The notes: generated by a model not told the origin, from the letters alone. Shown: positions 29,529 through 38,737, counted from the first letter of the stretch. The stretch: DNA of 64,000 bases from Planotetraspora sp. A-T 1434 (GCF_025420585.1 NZ_JAOEGB010000003.1:248001-312000); one strand, 5' to 3'. A program made the numbers and translations.

Positions 29529-30989
29529 TCAGCCCTGAGCCGGCGGCCGGCGGCCGCATTGGGTGCAGAAAAGGGCGGTCGCAGGGGAGATCCGGCCGCA
29601 TCCACAGGTCCAGGGAGGCGCGGTGTCCTCCCCCGGGGGCGAGAGAGGCGGGGGCGGGGGGTCGGTGTCGCCCGGGTAGCGGGATGTGTGGGTCACGGCG
29701 ACCTTGACGACCTGGACGTCGTATCTGCTGATGCCGGGTCTCAGGCTGACCTCGCCGGCGTCGATGTCGACGATCTCCACGAACCGTTGTAGCTGGTCGA
29801 GGACCTTCTGGTCACCGGTTTCAGCGGCCAGCTTGACGGCGCGGCCCCAGGCCGCCTTGGCGGCGGTCTCGTCGCCCTGGCCGTAGGCGTGGAGGCCGGC
29901 GTCCACGGCCTGGCTCAGGTCGACGTACGCCGTGTAGTGGGTGGAACGGGGATCCACCCAGGTGGGGACGTCCGGATCGTCGGTCCAATGGACGAGCACG
30001 CTACCGGGGTCCGCCCGCGTCTCCTCGCCCACCACCAGATCGATCCGGGCGACCAGCAGGTCCTCGAAATGCGGCGCATCCACGCTGCTCACCTCGAACC
30101 CCACCTGATACTCCCTGACCTCGTCGCCCCACGGGCCGGTGGAGACCTCCGTGACCCGGTCGCTGACCGCGACCGCGTGCTCGGTGAGGTCCACCATGGT
30201 GGGATGCACCTGCATGACGAAGCGAAGCTTCGCCGGCGGCGTGGTCTTGACGCGGATCCGCATGTCCGCGGTCACCTTCCGCAGGGCTGCCCGCGTCATC
30301 GCCCGGAACTCGGCTTCCAGGTCGGAGTCGTCCAGCACGGCGTCCGCCGCCCCCCGCAGAACCGAGGTGATCCGCAGTAACTGATCGGCGTCCCAGCCCT
30401 CGCCGATGCCCCGGGCGTCGCAGGCGAACTGCCCTTCGCACCGTTTGAGCGCCTGATCAAGCGCGCCCGAGGACTCCATGTTCTGGCCGTCCGTCAGCAG
30501 AATCACGTGCCTGATCTCGGAGGGGTGCGCCGCGAACAGGTCGAGGGCCTGGGTGAGCCAGGTCCCGATGTGCGTGCCGCCGCCGTCGACCAGGCGGGCC
30601 ACCGCGTCCTTGGCCTGGGCTCTGGTCTCCGGCGTGGCGACGGCCATCCGAGGCTCGTACGGATAGACCACCCGGGCCTCGTGGGTGCCCTCCACGACGG
30701 CGAACAGCACCCCGTCGGGCAGGACGTCGATGGCGGCGGCGGTCGCGCGTCTCGCGTCGGCGATCTTCGGACGCGAACCTCTGGCACCCCCACCGGCATG
30801 CGCGGGCTCGCCCATCGACCCGGAGCAGTCGATGACGAGGACCTCGGCCCATCGGGCCGCGGGAGTCTCGGCCGGGCCGGTCCCGGAGCCCTCGGCCGAC
30901 ACCTCCAGCGAGGCGTGCAGTTCCGTCCTCGCCGTGAACAGGTGCTTGCCCTGCCGGACGTCGAGATGAAACGCGAGCCCGCCCCTCAT
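29529..30989 (-). CDS. vWA-domain protein with C-terminal zinc ribbon
   Basis: This cytoplasmic protein of about 486 residues has a von Willebrand A domain with a full MIDAS. VIDCSGSMG gives the DxSxS residues, GGGTHIGTW the Thr and LLTDGQN the Asp. A beta-sandwich region follows (about 240-350), then a helical TPR-like part (TAAKAAWGRAVKLA), a proline-rich linker (DPPPPPLSPPGED) and a zinc ribbon (CGCG and CTQCG). The start at 30989 forms an ATGA overlap with the kinase stop; an upstream GTG is less likely. As the third gene after the protease and kinase it probably scaffolds the signalling module. vWA, protease and kinase genes of this kind co-occur in actinobacterial conflict and signalling systems. 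Confidence 0.85.
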   Translation of the reverse strand: MRGGLAFHLDVRQGKHLFTARTELHASLEVSAEGSGTGPAETPAARWAEVLVIDCSGSMGEPAHAGGGARGSRPKIADARRATAAAIDVLPDGVLFAVVEGTHEARVVYPYEPRMAVATPETRAQAKDAVARLVDGGGTHIGTWLTQALDLFAAHPSEIRHVILLTDGQNMESSGALDQALKRCEGQFACDARGIGEGWDADQLLRITSVLRGAADAVLDDSDLEAEFRAMTRAALRKVTADMRIRVKTTPPAKLRFVMQVHPTMVDLTEHAVAVSDRVTEVSTGPWGDEVREYQVGFEVSSVDAPHFEDLLVARIDLVVGEETRADPGSVLVHWTDDPDVPTWVDPRSTHYTAYVDLSQAVDAGLHAYGQGDETAAKAAWGRAVKLAAETGDQKVLDQLQRFVEIVDIDAGEVSLRPGISRYDVQVVKVAVTHTSRYPGDTDPPPPPLSPPGEDTAPPWTCGCGRISPATALFCTQCGRRPPAQG

Positions 30990-33250
30990 ACCCAGCTCCA
31001 CGGCCGCACGAAGTTGGCGAGATCCACCAGGGCGCCTTTGTCGGCGGCTCTGTCCGCCTGCTTGGCGAGGCGCATGAACGACTCCTCCAGCTTTCTGCGT
31101 AACTCGTTCTCCAGGGCGGGACCGTCATCGGACGGGGGGATCCGCTCCAGGGTCTGCTCCAGCACCGCCGCCGTCAGCCTGTCCCGCGCTTTGCCTCCCG
31201 GCTCTCCCCCGTCGAGAACCAGGGCGGGCAGCCTGCGCCGCGCCTCGGTGAGCTGCTCCCAGGTCGCCAGGCCGTCGGACATCGGCTCGGAGCAGATCCG
31301 GACCGCGGCCACCCGAGCCGCGTCATAGTGGCGCGACACCCGTGGCACCTCGTCCAGCACGGCGACCGCGCCCGCCCTGTCGCCGTCGCGCAGGCGCAGC
31401 CTGGCCAGGCCGAAGGCGGCGTTCGCGTGCGAGCGGTCGCGCCGCCACACGGCCTGGTAGTAGAGCTCGGCCCGCTCCGGCTGATCCAGCCGCTCCGCGC
31501 AGTACCCGAGGGCCAGCTTCGGCGCTATCTCGCCGGGGATCGCCGCGTAGACCACGTCGAACTGCTTGTGCGCCTGCCGTACCTCGTCGCGCGCGAGCGC
31601 GAGCAGCCCTCGGTGCCAGGCCGTACGCCAGTTGAAGCGGGCCTTGCGACCCAGAGCCGCCTCGGCGCGGGCGGCGCACTCCTCCGCGCCGTCGAGGTCG
31701 GCGAGTTCGAGGTGCGCCCGGCAGCGCAGGAACTCGACCTCGGCCGACTCCGGCCGGACGCCGGACAACCGGTCGAGGAGGCCGCGCGGATCGGGCGCGC
31801 TCACCGTGGCCAGCAGGTCCGCGGCCGGGTCGGCCGGATCGACGTACGGCACGGGCAGGCCGACGGCGACGGACGCCGCCGCGGGCCGCTGATCGACCAG
31901 TGCCCCGGGGGCGGTCGTCGGTCCGCCCCACGGATGGTCGTCGGGCAGCGCCTCGGCGGATCGAGATCGGCCCACGGTCCAGCGCTCCAGGGAGGGCACC
32001 GTGCTGAGGCCGCCGTCGAGCAGCGTCGCGGTCGGCGCGAACAGCGTGGACGGCTCGGCGTGCTCCCGTCTCTTCCGCAGCGCGAGCAACTCCCGTAGAA
32101 CGCCCGTCACCTGCTCGGCCATCCGCGCGGCGGAGGCGAACCTGCGGTTCCAGTCCGTGTCTGTCGCCCGCTTGACCAGCCGGGTGAATGATTCGATCGC
32201 CAGCCCGGCCGCATCGGGACCGCCGGCTCCGCCTGGCCTCCAGTCGTCGCTCGCCCGGAACAGCTCCTCCAGCATCTTGCCGACGGTGAAGACGTCCGAC
32301 TGGACGGACAGGCCGCGCCCCGCGATCTCGTCTCGGCTGACCTGGTACCGAGGCGTGCCGACGACCGGGGAGTCCCGGTCGTCGAACCTCCGTACCCCGC
32401 CCATGTCGACGATCTTTATGCGGTTGGCGGTCCTGATGACGTTGTCCGGCTTCATATCGCAATACAGGAGTTCGCGGCCGTGCAGGTACTCCAGTGCGAG
32501 GAGGATCTCGTACCCGTAGGCGAGGACGTGTTCGAGCGGGAGCGGCTCCCTCCCGTCGCCCGTACGGCGAGCGTCGTGCAGGATCTCGCGCAGGGAGCGG
32601 CCGTTCAGGTACTCCATGACGATGTAGCCGCGCCGGTCTCCGGCCTCGGTGTCGTCGTGCGTGACGAAGTTGTAGATCCGGACGATGTTGGGATGGTCCA
32701 AGGAGGACAGGAAGCGGCGTTCGGCGATGCCGAGGTTGACCGCGACCGGGTCGTTGGGCTCGATCAGCCCCTTGAGCGCGACGTGGTTGTCGTCCAGGTG
32801 CGTGTCCTTCGCCACGTATACCCACCCGAGCCCGCCGTGGGCGATGGGTCCCACCACCTCGTACTGGTCGCCCACGACCTCGCCGTTCGCGAGCCGGGGG
32901 GTGAAGTTGAAGGCCGTGCCGCACTTGGGGCAGAAACCCTTGAGCAGAGCCGGCTGGTCGGCGTACCGCGTGCTGATCGTGGTGCCGCAGTCGTGCTTGC
33001 GGCACTTCCGGGCGAAGCTGAGCGACTGGGGGTCGGTGATGATCCGGCTGGACGGGTCCTCGCCGGGCGTGACCGGCAGCGACACCAGCCCGTCGACCGC
33101 CTGCAGCACGCTGTTGGCGGACCTCGGCTGGGAGCCGGTGACCGGCGTGTCGATCGAGATCGGCTCCGGGAGCGCGCGGCGGCCGCACGTGTCGCAGAAG
33201 CCCGTGTCGTCGATGGCACCCGGGCAGTTCGGGCGGGCGCAGGGTGTCAT
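30986..33250 (-). CDS. pknG: PknG-like serine/threonine protein kinase
   Basis: This 754-residue soluble kinase has the PknG layout. An N-terminal zinc ribbon (CPGAIDDTGFCDTCG) precedes a rubredoxin-like pair (CRKHDCG and CPKCG, about residues 80-112). A kinase domain (about 125-400) has GPIAHGGLGWVYVAKD, Lys in ALKGL, YCDMKPDN in place of HRDLKPEN and DMGG in place of DFG. A long TPR region follows (about 480-740). Mycobacterial PknG senses amino-acid supply through GlnH and GlnX and controls central metabolism. Homologues of both lie in the divergent operon here, which strongly supports the call. The ATG has GGAGG eight bases upstream. An 18-base tandem repeat lies in the leader. Confidence 0.9.
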   Translation of the reverse strand: MTPCARPNCPGAIDDTGFCDTCGRRALPEPISIDTPVTGSQPRSANSVLQAVDGLVSLPVTPGEDPSSRIITDPQSLSFARKCRKHDCGTTISTRYADQPALLKGFCPKCGTAFNFTPRLANGEVVGDQYEVVGPIAHGGLGWVYVAKDTHLDDNHVALKGLIEPNDPVAVNLGIAERRFLSSLDHPNIVRIYNFVTHDDTEAGDRRGYIVMEYLNGRSLREILHDARRTGDGREPLPLEHVLAYGYEILLALEYLHGRELLYCDMKPDNVIRTANRIKIVDMGGVRRFDDRDSPVVGTPRYQVSRDEIAGRGLSVQSDVFTVGKMLEELFRASDDWRPGGAGGPDAAGLAIESFTRLVKRATDTDWNRRFASAARMAEQVTGVLRELLALRKRREHAEPSTLFAPTATLLDGGLSTVPSLERWTVGRSRSAEALPDDHPWGGPTTAPGALVDQRPAAASVAVGLPVPYVDPADPAADLLATVSAPDPRGLLDRLSGVRPESAEVEFLRCRAHLELADLDGAEECAARAEAALGRKARFNWRTAWHRGLLALARDEVRQAHKQFDVVYAAIPGEIAPKLALGYCAERLDQPERAELYYQAVWRRDRSHANAAFGLARLRLRDGDRAGAVAVLDEVPRVSRHYDAARVAAVRICSEPMSDGLATWEQLTEARRRLPALVLDGGEPGGKARDRLTAAVLEQTLERIPPSDDGPALENELRRKLEESFMRLAKQADRAADKGALVDLANFVRPWSWV

Positions 33251-33281
33251 GGGACCGGCCTCCAGGAGAGGGCGCCGTCAC

Positions 33282-33329
33282 GGGAAGGGACGCTGGAGCG
33301 GGAAAGGACGCTGGAGCGGGAAAGGACGC
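33282..33329 (-). repeat. 18-base tandem repeat between protease and kinase genes
   Basis: Two full copies of GGGAARGGACGCTGGAGC (33282-33299 and 33300-33317) and a partial third fill the 100-base gap between the protease stop and the kinase start. It may tune translation or mRNA stability of the kinase. Confidence 0.6.
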
Positions 33330-33352
33330 GCATGCGGAAGCGGGCGCCCATG

Positions 33353-35014
33353 TCATCGGCTCCGCAGCGCGCGCAGGTAGTCGTCCACCGACTGGGTCGC
33401 CATCGGCAGATCGCATGGCCCCCGGAACAGCAGCTCGTGTGCCCGCCGGTACAGCGTGGCCAGGCCGATCTCCCGCTCCGAGCGCTGGCCGCCCGACTCC
33501 GATCGATAGGCGTGAAGCAGGCCGCGAAGCCGGTTGCGCCGCTCCAGCAGCTCGTCCAGGCGCAGCCGGGTCTCGGCCGCCTTCCGTGCCAGGTCCTCCA
33601 CCTCCGCCTCGCAGGCCGCCACCTCGTGCAGGACGGGTTCGCCCCGGCCGGCCGCGGCCCGCACGGCGCCTACGCGCAACCGGAGGGCGACCGCGCCCCT
33701 GGGCACGTCGGGCACGGGCGTGACGCGGGCGGCGACGTACCGGTGACGTTCCCGGGCCGCGCGCTCCTCGGCGGCGACCTCGGCGACGCGCGCCGACAGC
33801 GCCTCCAGGCGGCGGCGGACGGACGCGTGGCCCAGCACCTGGCGGATCTTCTCCGACTCCTGGCGGAGCCCCACGAGAATGCGGTGGTCGTGCTCGGCGA
33901 GAGGCCTGAGCACCTCGTCCGCCAGGGCGTCGGGGTCGGCCGCCGCGTCCACACCGTCGATCACCAGCGCCGCCCGCCGCCGCTGCCCAGGGGCGGCCGG
34001 CTCGCCGGGCGCGATGCCGAGGCCGGCGGCGATGCGCTTGGACACCTCCTCGACCGTCTTGCCGGAGACGTCCAGCGCGAGGTCGATGCTGCCCGGGGCC
34101 GGAACGGTGTCGTCCGGGCCGAGCTCCACCGCCGGGCCGGCGGCCGAGGGGCGGAGCTCCCGGTTTGACAGCACGACGGCGCGGGCCAGCGCCGCCGACA
34201 CCGTCGACCCCGCGCCGCCGGTGACGATGACCATCACCTCGCCGGGCGCTCCACGCTGGAAGAAGTCGGCGATCCGCCTGGCCATGGCGGGGTCCTTGTG
34301 CAAGGGGTCGTGGGGCCGCGCGTCGTAGCGCTCGGGGAAGGAGGGATCCACGGCGGGGTCTCCGGTCACGAACTCGGCGACCTGCGGGAGATACCCCACG
34401 ATGGTGTCGACCGGGATCATCCACGAGTGCCCGCCCGGATCGCGGGGCCACTCGCCCACCACGATCCCCACGACGTCATGGGTGGCGGCGTCGGCCACCG
34501 CGGAGCCGCTGAAGCCCCGGCGCACCCGCCTGTCGGGCAGCTCGGCGTCCATTTGGATCCATTCGCCGCCGGGGCCGCTCCGGCCGCTGAGCCGCGCCGT
34601 CACCCACAGGCCGTTGTCGACGCCCGTGGGGAAGCCGCGCGTGTAGACCTGGCGATTCCAGGGCGGCAGCCGTCGCAGCGTGGCACCCCGTCCGCCGGGA
34701 GCGGGCTCCCGCAACTCCAGCAGGGCGAGGTCGCCGCGCTCGTCGGCGCGCGGCGGCACCCAGCAGCCCTCGGCCACTCTGGCCCGTCCCGGCGGGACGT
34801 CTGAACGGCCGACGAAGTCGACATCGACCTCGCCCTCGGGTACGGCGTCGGCCCAGTCAGGGGCGCCGGTGTCCGAGGGAGGTTCGGTGACCACATGGGC
34901 GCAGGTGAGCACGTGGCGCGACCCGACGAGGACGCCCGCGCCGAGGATCTTGTCCGCACGTCTTATTCGCACCCACCATGGTTCGTCACCCTGTCGAGCC
35001 TGGCCGGTTTCCAC
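33353..35014 (-). CDS. Trypsin-like protease fused to a degenerate NTPase-like domain
   Basis: This 553-residue protein has no signal peptide. Residues about 10-215 form a trypsin-like domain with the triad in LTCAHVV (His), GDLALLEL (Asp) and RRGFSGSAV (Ser). The middle (about 240-390) resembles a P-loop ATPase, but the nucleotide loop reads IVTGGAGSTVSAALA and lacks the Walker Lys. A later strand, ALVIDGVDAA, resembles Walker B. The C-terminus is a coiled coil (EVEDLARKAAETRLRLDELL). Cytoplasmic trypsins fused to STAND-like ATPases occur in actinobacterial conflict systems together with trypsin-co-occurring-domain proteins, one of which is encoded at 38.7 kb. The GTG start lacks a clear ribosome site. 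Confidence 0.82.
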   Translation of the reverse strand: METGQARQGDEPWWVRIRRADKILGAGVLVGSRHVLTCAHVVTEPPSDTGAPDWADAVPEGEVDVDFVGRSDVPPGRARVAEGCWVPPRADERGDLALLELREPAPGGRGATLRRLPPWNRQVYTRGFPTGVDNGLWVTARLSGRSGPGGEWIQMDAELPDRRVRRGFSGSAVADAATHDVVGIVVGEWPRDPGGHSWMIPVDTIVGYLPQVAEFVTGDPAVDPSFPERYDARPHDPLHKDPAMARRIADFFQRGAPGEVMVIVTGGAGSTVSAALARAVVLSNRELRPSAAGPAVELGPDDTVPAPGSIDLALDVSGKTVEEVSKRIAAGLGIAPGEPAAPGQRRRAALVIDGVDAAADPDALADEVLRPLAEHDHRILVGLRQESEKIRQVLGHASVRRRLEALSARVAEVAAEERAARERHRYVAARVTPVPDVPRGAVALRLRVGAVRAAAGRGEPVLHEVAACEAEVEDLARKAAETRLRLDELLERRNRLRGLLHAYRSESGGQRSEREIGLATLYRRAHELLFRGPCDLPMATQSVDDYLRALRSR

Positions 35015-35215
35015 ATTTTGAAAGGGTACGCATCGGCGAGGATGCCGTGAAGGTCCATGGATAGTCGAGTTCGCTGCGCTCCGTCGTGCTTAATGCCCAT
35101 AAGAGGCGAGTCCAGCTGATACAGCCATCATTTCCCTGGGTACGGACGCTTCCATTTCCCTGAACTTCATCGGTCCAGGCGTACCCGTAGAAATTTGCCA
35201 GTCGATGGTGGAATA

Positions 35216-35231
35216 TACGGCTATCGCCGTA
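35216..35231. promoter_or_regulatory. Palindrome TACGGC-TATC-GCCGTA in the divergent promoter
   Basis: A perfect 6-base inverted repeat lies in the 346-base region between the protease/kinase/vWA operon and the binding-protein operon. It could be a shared operator. No small gene is seen in this region. Confidence 0.35.
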
Positions 35232-35318
35232 CAAGTGGCTGTTCGATCGGGATAATCGTAATGTCCGACGGGCATACGGAACGACAGTGTCGTGACGGGA
35301 AGGCAGGGGTCGTTGTGC

Positions 35319-35359
35319 GCAGTTTTCCTACCAAACCAGACGCTTGAGTAGGAAACTGC
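35319..35359 (+). promoter_or_regulatory. Hairpin that covers the ribosome site of the binding-protein gene
   Basis: GCAGTTTTCCTAC (35319-35331) pairs with GTAGGAAACTGC (35348-35359), one base bulged, around a 16-base loop. The right arm contains AGGAAA, the likely ribosome site of the GTG at 35361. The structure could control translation of the operon. Confidence 0.55.
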
Positions 35360-35360
35360 C

Positions 35361-36356
35361 GTGAGCTGGAGACTTCGCATGATCGCACGCGGTCTGGCGC
35401 TGTCTCTCGTCGCGCTGGCACCGGCGTCCTGTGGGCAGGATGGATCTCCGCACGGCAATGGCCGGGTCACGCTCTCACTGGTGGCCTACTCCACTCCAAA
35501 GGCGGCGTACCAAAAGATCATCGACGAATTCGCGCGCACTCCCGAGGGCAGGAATATCCGGTTCGAGCAGTCCTACGGCGCGTCCGGCGACCAGAGCCGG
35601 GCCGTCGAGGCCGGCGCGAAAGCCGACGTTGTGGCATTCTCCCTTGAGCCGGACATCACCCGACTGGTCGAGGCCAGGCTGGTCGCCGGGAATTGGCACT
35701 CGGATCAGTACGGCGGAATGGTGACCGATTCGGTCGTCGTCATCGCGACGCGCGAAGGCAATCCCAAGGGTCTGAAGACCTGGCGCGACCTTCTCGCCGA
35801 GGGCGTCGAGGTGATCACTCCGAACCCGTTCGTCTCCGGCAGCGCGCGGTGGAACATCCTCGCCGGCTACGGCGCCGAGTCCGGCAGGGGCGCGCGCCGC
35901 GCTGACGGCATCGCCTACCTCCGAGCCCTGTTCTCGCACGTCCCGGTGCAGGACTCCAGCGCCCGAGGCTCGCTCCAGACCTTCAACTCGGGCATGGGCG
36001 ACGCCCTCCTGGCCTACGAGAACGAGGTCTTCTCCGCCCGGCAGGGCCGCAGGCCGCTCGATTACGTCGTGCCCGACGCCACGATTCTGATCGAGAACCC
36101 TGTCGCCGTGACCACCACCAGCGAGCATCCCGATGAGGCCAAGGCGTTCGTGAGGTTTCTGCGAACCCCGGCGGCGCAGCGGATCTTCGCGGAGAACGGC
36201 TACCGTCCGGTTCTGCCCGAGCTCGCGGACCCCAAGAGGTTCCCCGTCCCCTCGAAGCTGTTCACCGTCAAGGACCTGGGCGGCTGGCCGAAGATCAACA
36301 AGGAGTTCTTCGATCCGGAGACCGGCGTGATAGCCGGCATCGAGGGACAGCAGTGA
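35361..36356 (+). CDS. Sulfate/thiosulfate-binding-type lipoprotein without its permease
   Basis: This 331-residue protein has an N-terminal signal with lipobox (LSLVALAPASC, Cys about 23), so it is anchored outside the membrane. The fold is that of Sbp/CysP: FEQSYGASGDQSRAVEAGAKADVVAFSLEPD, then TPNPFVSGSARWNILAGYGA, the usual oxyanion-binding segments. No cysTWA permease or ATPase genes are nearby. It overlaps the GlnX-like gene by four bases (GTGA). Without a transporter it is more likely a receptor that feeds ligand information to GlnX/PknG. An internal ATG at 35379 is an alternative start. Confidence 0.82.
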   Translation: MSWRLRMIARGLALSLVALAPASCGQDGSPHGNGRVTLSLVAYSTPKAAYQKIIDEFARTPEGRNIRFEQSYGASGDQSRAVEAGAKADVVAFSLEPDITRLVEARLVAGNWHSDQYGGMVTDSVVVIATREGNPKGLKTWRDLLAEGVEVITPNPFVSGSARWNILAGYGAESGRGARRADGIAYLRALFSHVPVQDSSARGSLQTFNSGMGDALLAYENEVFSARQGRRPLDYVVPDATILIENPVAVTTTSEHPDEAKAFVRFLRTPAAQRIFAENGYRPVLPELADPKRFPVPSKLFTVKDLGGWPKINKEFFDPETGVIAGIEGQQ

Positions 36357-37660
36357 GCACACCGGCCTCCGACGTCGGCGAGGCGACGCGCCTCGGCCCC
36401 GCCCGAAACCGCCGCCCGCGCGCCACCACCCGCAACCGGCTCGCCGCGTGGGCGGCCCTGCTGCTGGTGCTGTTCGTGGCGACCAGCGGTACGGGCCTGC
36501 TCGCCGACCGCGCCGTGCGTGCGGCGGGCCAGGAGATGGCGACCAGCGCCGCCCAGATGAGCGACAACGCGCAGGCGATCTACCGTTCGCTGTCCGGAGC
36601 CGACACGGCCGCGACCGGGCGCTTCCTGGCCATGGCGAGCCCGCGCCAGCGCGACGAACTGGACCGCCGGTACGGCGAGGCGCTCAGCGTGGCGCGGCAG
36701 CGGCTGGCCGACTCGTCCGCGCTGACCGGCGGCGACCCCGAGCGCGCCGCCGGACTCGCCCGTATCTCCCGGCAGTTGCCCGTCTACACCGGCCTGGTCG
36801 ACCACGCCCAGGACCTGACCCGTTACGCGCGTACCGATCCCAAGCGGGCGCTGCTCGGCGCGGCCTATCTCCGGGAGGCGACGGCGTACCTCCGCGGGAC
36901 CCTTCTGCCTGCCGCCCTGGACCTGTGGAAGGAGGAGATCGCACGGCTGGGCGAGGCCCGGAACGGCGCGCGGGTCGCCATCGGTTCCCTCACCGCGCTG
37001 CTGGTCCTCACGCTCGGCGCCCTCTGGGGGATCCAGCGTTATCTGTGGCGGCGCACCCGCCGGGTGTTCAACCGTGGCCTCGCGCTCGCCACGCTGGTGA
37101 TGCTCGGCACCCTCGGCTGGCTGGTCTGGTCGCTGAGCGCCTCGCCGTACGCGGATGTACGCCTCGGCGCGGTCGGCGAGAGGCTCCGCGCGCAGCAGGA
37201 TCTGGTCGGGGTGGAGCGCGCGGCCCTCGAAGCCAGAGCCGACGACTACCTTCGCCTCGGGGGCGACAGCACCGCGGTCGGCTCGAACGAACTGCGCAGC
37301 CGCTTCCGGGGCAACGCCGGGTGCGACCATCCGGAGCGGCCTCTCTCCGGCGCCCTGACGCGCCGGATCACGATCTGGTGCGCGACTTACGACCAGGAGA
37401 TCCACGAGAAGGAACGCGGAGGACGGCACGAGGAGGCCGTGGTCGCCGCGCTGCCGGACGGGAAGGTGGCCGTGGCGTACGAGCAGTTCGACGCGGATCT
37501 GACCAGGGCGATCGAGAACGGCAAGGCCGCCATCCTCGACCTGGCCGAGGACATCCCGGTCGCACCGGAGGGGCTGGGCTCGGGGACCGTGCTGTTGTGT
37601 CTCGCGGCCGCCCTCTGCGCCGGCCGCGGCATCTGGATCAGGATCAAGGACTACCTGTGA
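36353..37660 (+). CDS. glnX: GlnX-like membrane sensor
   Basis: This 435-residue protein has four predicted membrane segments (about 28-48, 205-226, 243-262, 408-428). Two outer helical sensor domains lie between them (QMSDNAQAIYRSLSGADTAA and a 140-residue part after TM3). The first domain resembles the four-helix bundle of bacterial chemoreceptor-like sensors. In mycobacteria GlnX connects the periplasmic GlnH lipoprotein to the cytoplasmic kinase PknG. The same trio, plus an Sbp-like lipoprotein, is present here. It is coupled to both neighbours through GTGA overlaps. The ligand is not known. Confidence 0.8.
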   Translation: MSTPASDVGEATRLGPARNRRPRATTRNRLAAWAALLLVLFVATSGTGLLADRAVRAAGQEMATSAAQMSDNAQAIYRSLSGADTAATGRFLAMASPRQRDELDRRYGEALSVARQRLADSSALTGGDPERAAGLARISRQLPVYTGLVDHAQDLTRYARTDPKRALLGAAYLREATAYLRGTLLPAALDLWKEEIARLGEARNGARVAIGSLTALLVLTLGALWGIQRYLWRRTRRVFNRGLALATLVMLGTLGWLVWSLSASPYADVRLGAVGERLRAQQDLVGVERAALEARADDYLRLGGDSTAVGSNELRSRFRGNAGCDHPERPLSGALTRRITIWCATYDQEIHEKERGGRHEEAVVAALPDGKVAVAYEQFDADLTRAIENGKAAILDLAEDIPVAPEGLGSGTVLLCLAAALCAGRGIWIRIKDYL

Positions 37661-38712
37661 GGAGACCGTCGCCGCCGCCTCTCCGGTCCGCCGCGGGCCG
37701 TGCCGTCGCCGTGATGGTGACCGCCGTGTCGCTCGCCGGATGCGCCTTCGGCTACAGCGGCCCGCCACCCGTGGCCTCGCCGGCGCCAAGCGGCGTCCGG
37801 ACGGCGACGGCGCCGCCGTCCACCAAGCCCTCCGCCGCCTGTGAGCCGCGAAACAGCCTCGCCCCGGATTCGGCGCCGCCCAGGAGCATCACCCGCAAGG
37901 GTGAGCAGATCCGGGCCGGTGTGGACCAGACACTCACGCGGATGTCCTACCGCGACCCCGCGACCGGGGAGTACCGGGGCTTCGACATCGACATCCTGTA
38001 CGAGATCGCCAAGGAGATGTTCCCCGGGCGGAATCCACGCGACGTGCTCGTCTTCGTCGCGATCACCTCGGAGGAGCGTCAGGAGAGGCTGCGTGACGGC
38101 ACCGTCGACATCGTCGCCGACTCGATGACCGCCACCTGTGACCGCGCCGAGGAGGTGGCCTTCTCGACCGACTACCTCGATTCCGGGCAGACCGTGCTGG
38201 TGCGCGGCGACTCGGGCTACCGGGGTCTCAAGGACCTCGCCGGGAAGCCCGTCTGCGCGGCGACCGGCACCACTTCCCTGGAAATCCTGCGGAACCGGCC
38301 GGAGAAGCCGGTCCCGGTGGGTGTGCCGAACTGGACCGACTGCCTTGTCATGTTGCAGCAGCGCCAGGTCGAGGCCGTCTCCACCGACCACAACATCCTG
38401 CTCGGCCTCCAGGACCTGGACCCGTCCACCCGCTTCCTGGAGGCCCCGCCGCCGCGTTCGCCGGGCGACACGTCATGCCGGTGGTACGACGGGCCGGCGG
38501 CCACGTGCACGTGGTTCAGCAACGAGCCCCACGCGATCGCGTTTCGCAAGGATGACGCTGACTTCGTCAGGTTCGTCAACCACGTCCTCCAGAAGATCAG
38601 GGCGAATGGTCGCTGGCGCGCCATCCACGACCGGTGGTTGCTGGACCATCCCGACAAGGGGCCGCCGCCGGCCGCGTACGGCCCGAACCCGACCTGGCCG
38701 CCTGGCCGATGA
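37657..38712 (+). CDS. glnH: GlnH-like amino-acid-binding lipoprotein
   Basis: This 351-residue extracytoplasmic binding protein starts at a GTG overlapping the GlnX stop. The lipobox is VSLAGC (Cys near residue 29), followed by a Pro/Ser/Ala-rich linker. The SBP_bac_3 fold is seen in YRGFDIDILYEIAKEMFPGR, GTVDIVADSMTATCDRAEEV, AFSTDYLDSGQTVLVRGDSG and VCAATGTTSLEILR. In Mycobacterium GlnH binds Asp, Asn and Glu-type amino acids and signals to PknG. No permease or ATPase genes accompany it. Cysteines in AACEP, TCDRA, PVCAA, DCLVM, SCRWY and TCTWF suggest disulfides. Confidence 0.85.
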   Translation: MRRPSPPPLRSAAGRAVAVMVTAVSLAGCAFGYSGPPPVASPAPSGVRTATAPPSTKPSAACEPRNSLAPDSAPPRSITRKGEQIRAGVDQTLTRMSYRDPATGEYRGFDIDILYEIAKEMFPGRNPRDVLVFVAITSEERQERLRDGTVDIVADSMTATCDRAEEVAFSTDYLDSGQTVLVRGDSGYRGLKDLAGKPVCAATGTTSLEILRNRPEKPVPVGVPNWTDCLVMLQQRQVEAVSTDHNILLGLQDLDPSTRFLEAPPPRSPGDTSCRWYDGPAATCTWFSNEPHAIAFRKDDADFVRFVNHVLQKIRANGRWRAIHDRWLLDHPDKGPPPAAYGPNPTWPPGR

Positions 38713-38737
38713 TCCCCGAGCGGATGGAGCGGAGAAC

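Noticed and set aside
34986-35470. Small minus-strand frames in the divergent promoter at 35 kb
   Set aside because: Composition is unlike the genes around, there are no ribosome sites, and they overlap regulatory repeats.
36200-37789. A 529-codon minus-strand frame over the GlnX-like gene
   Set aside because: The plus strand has clear membrane segments and coupled starts.
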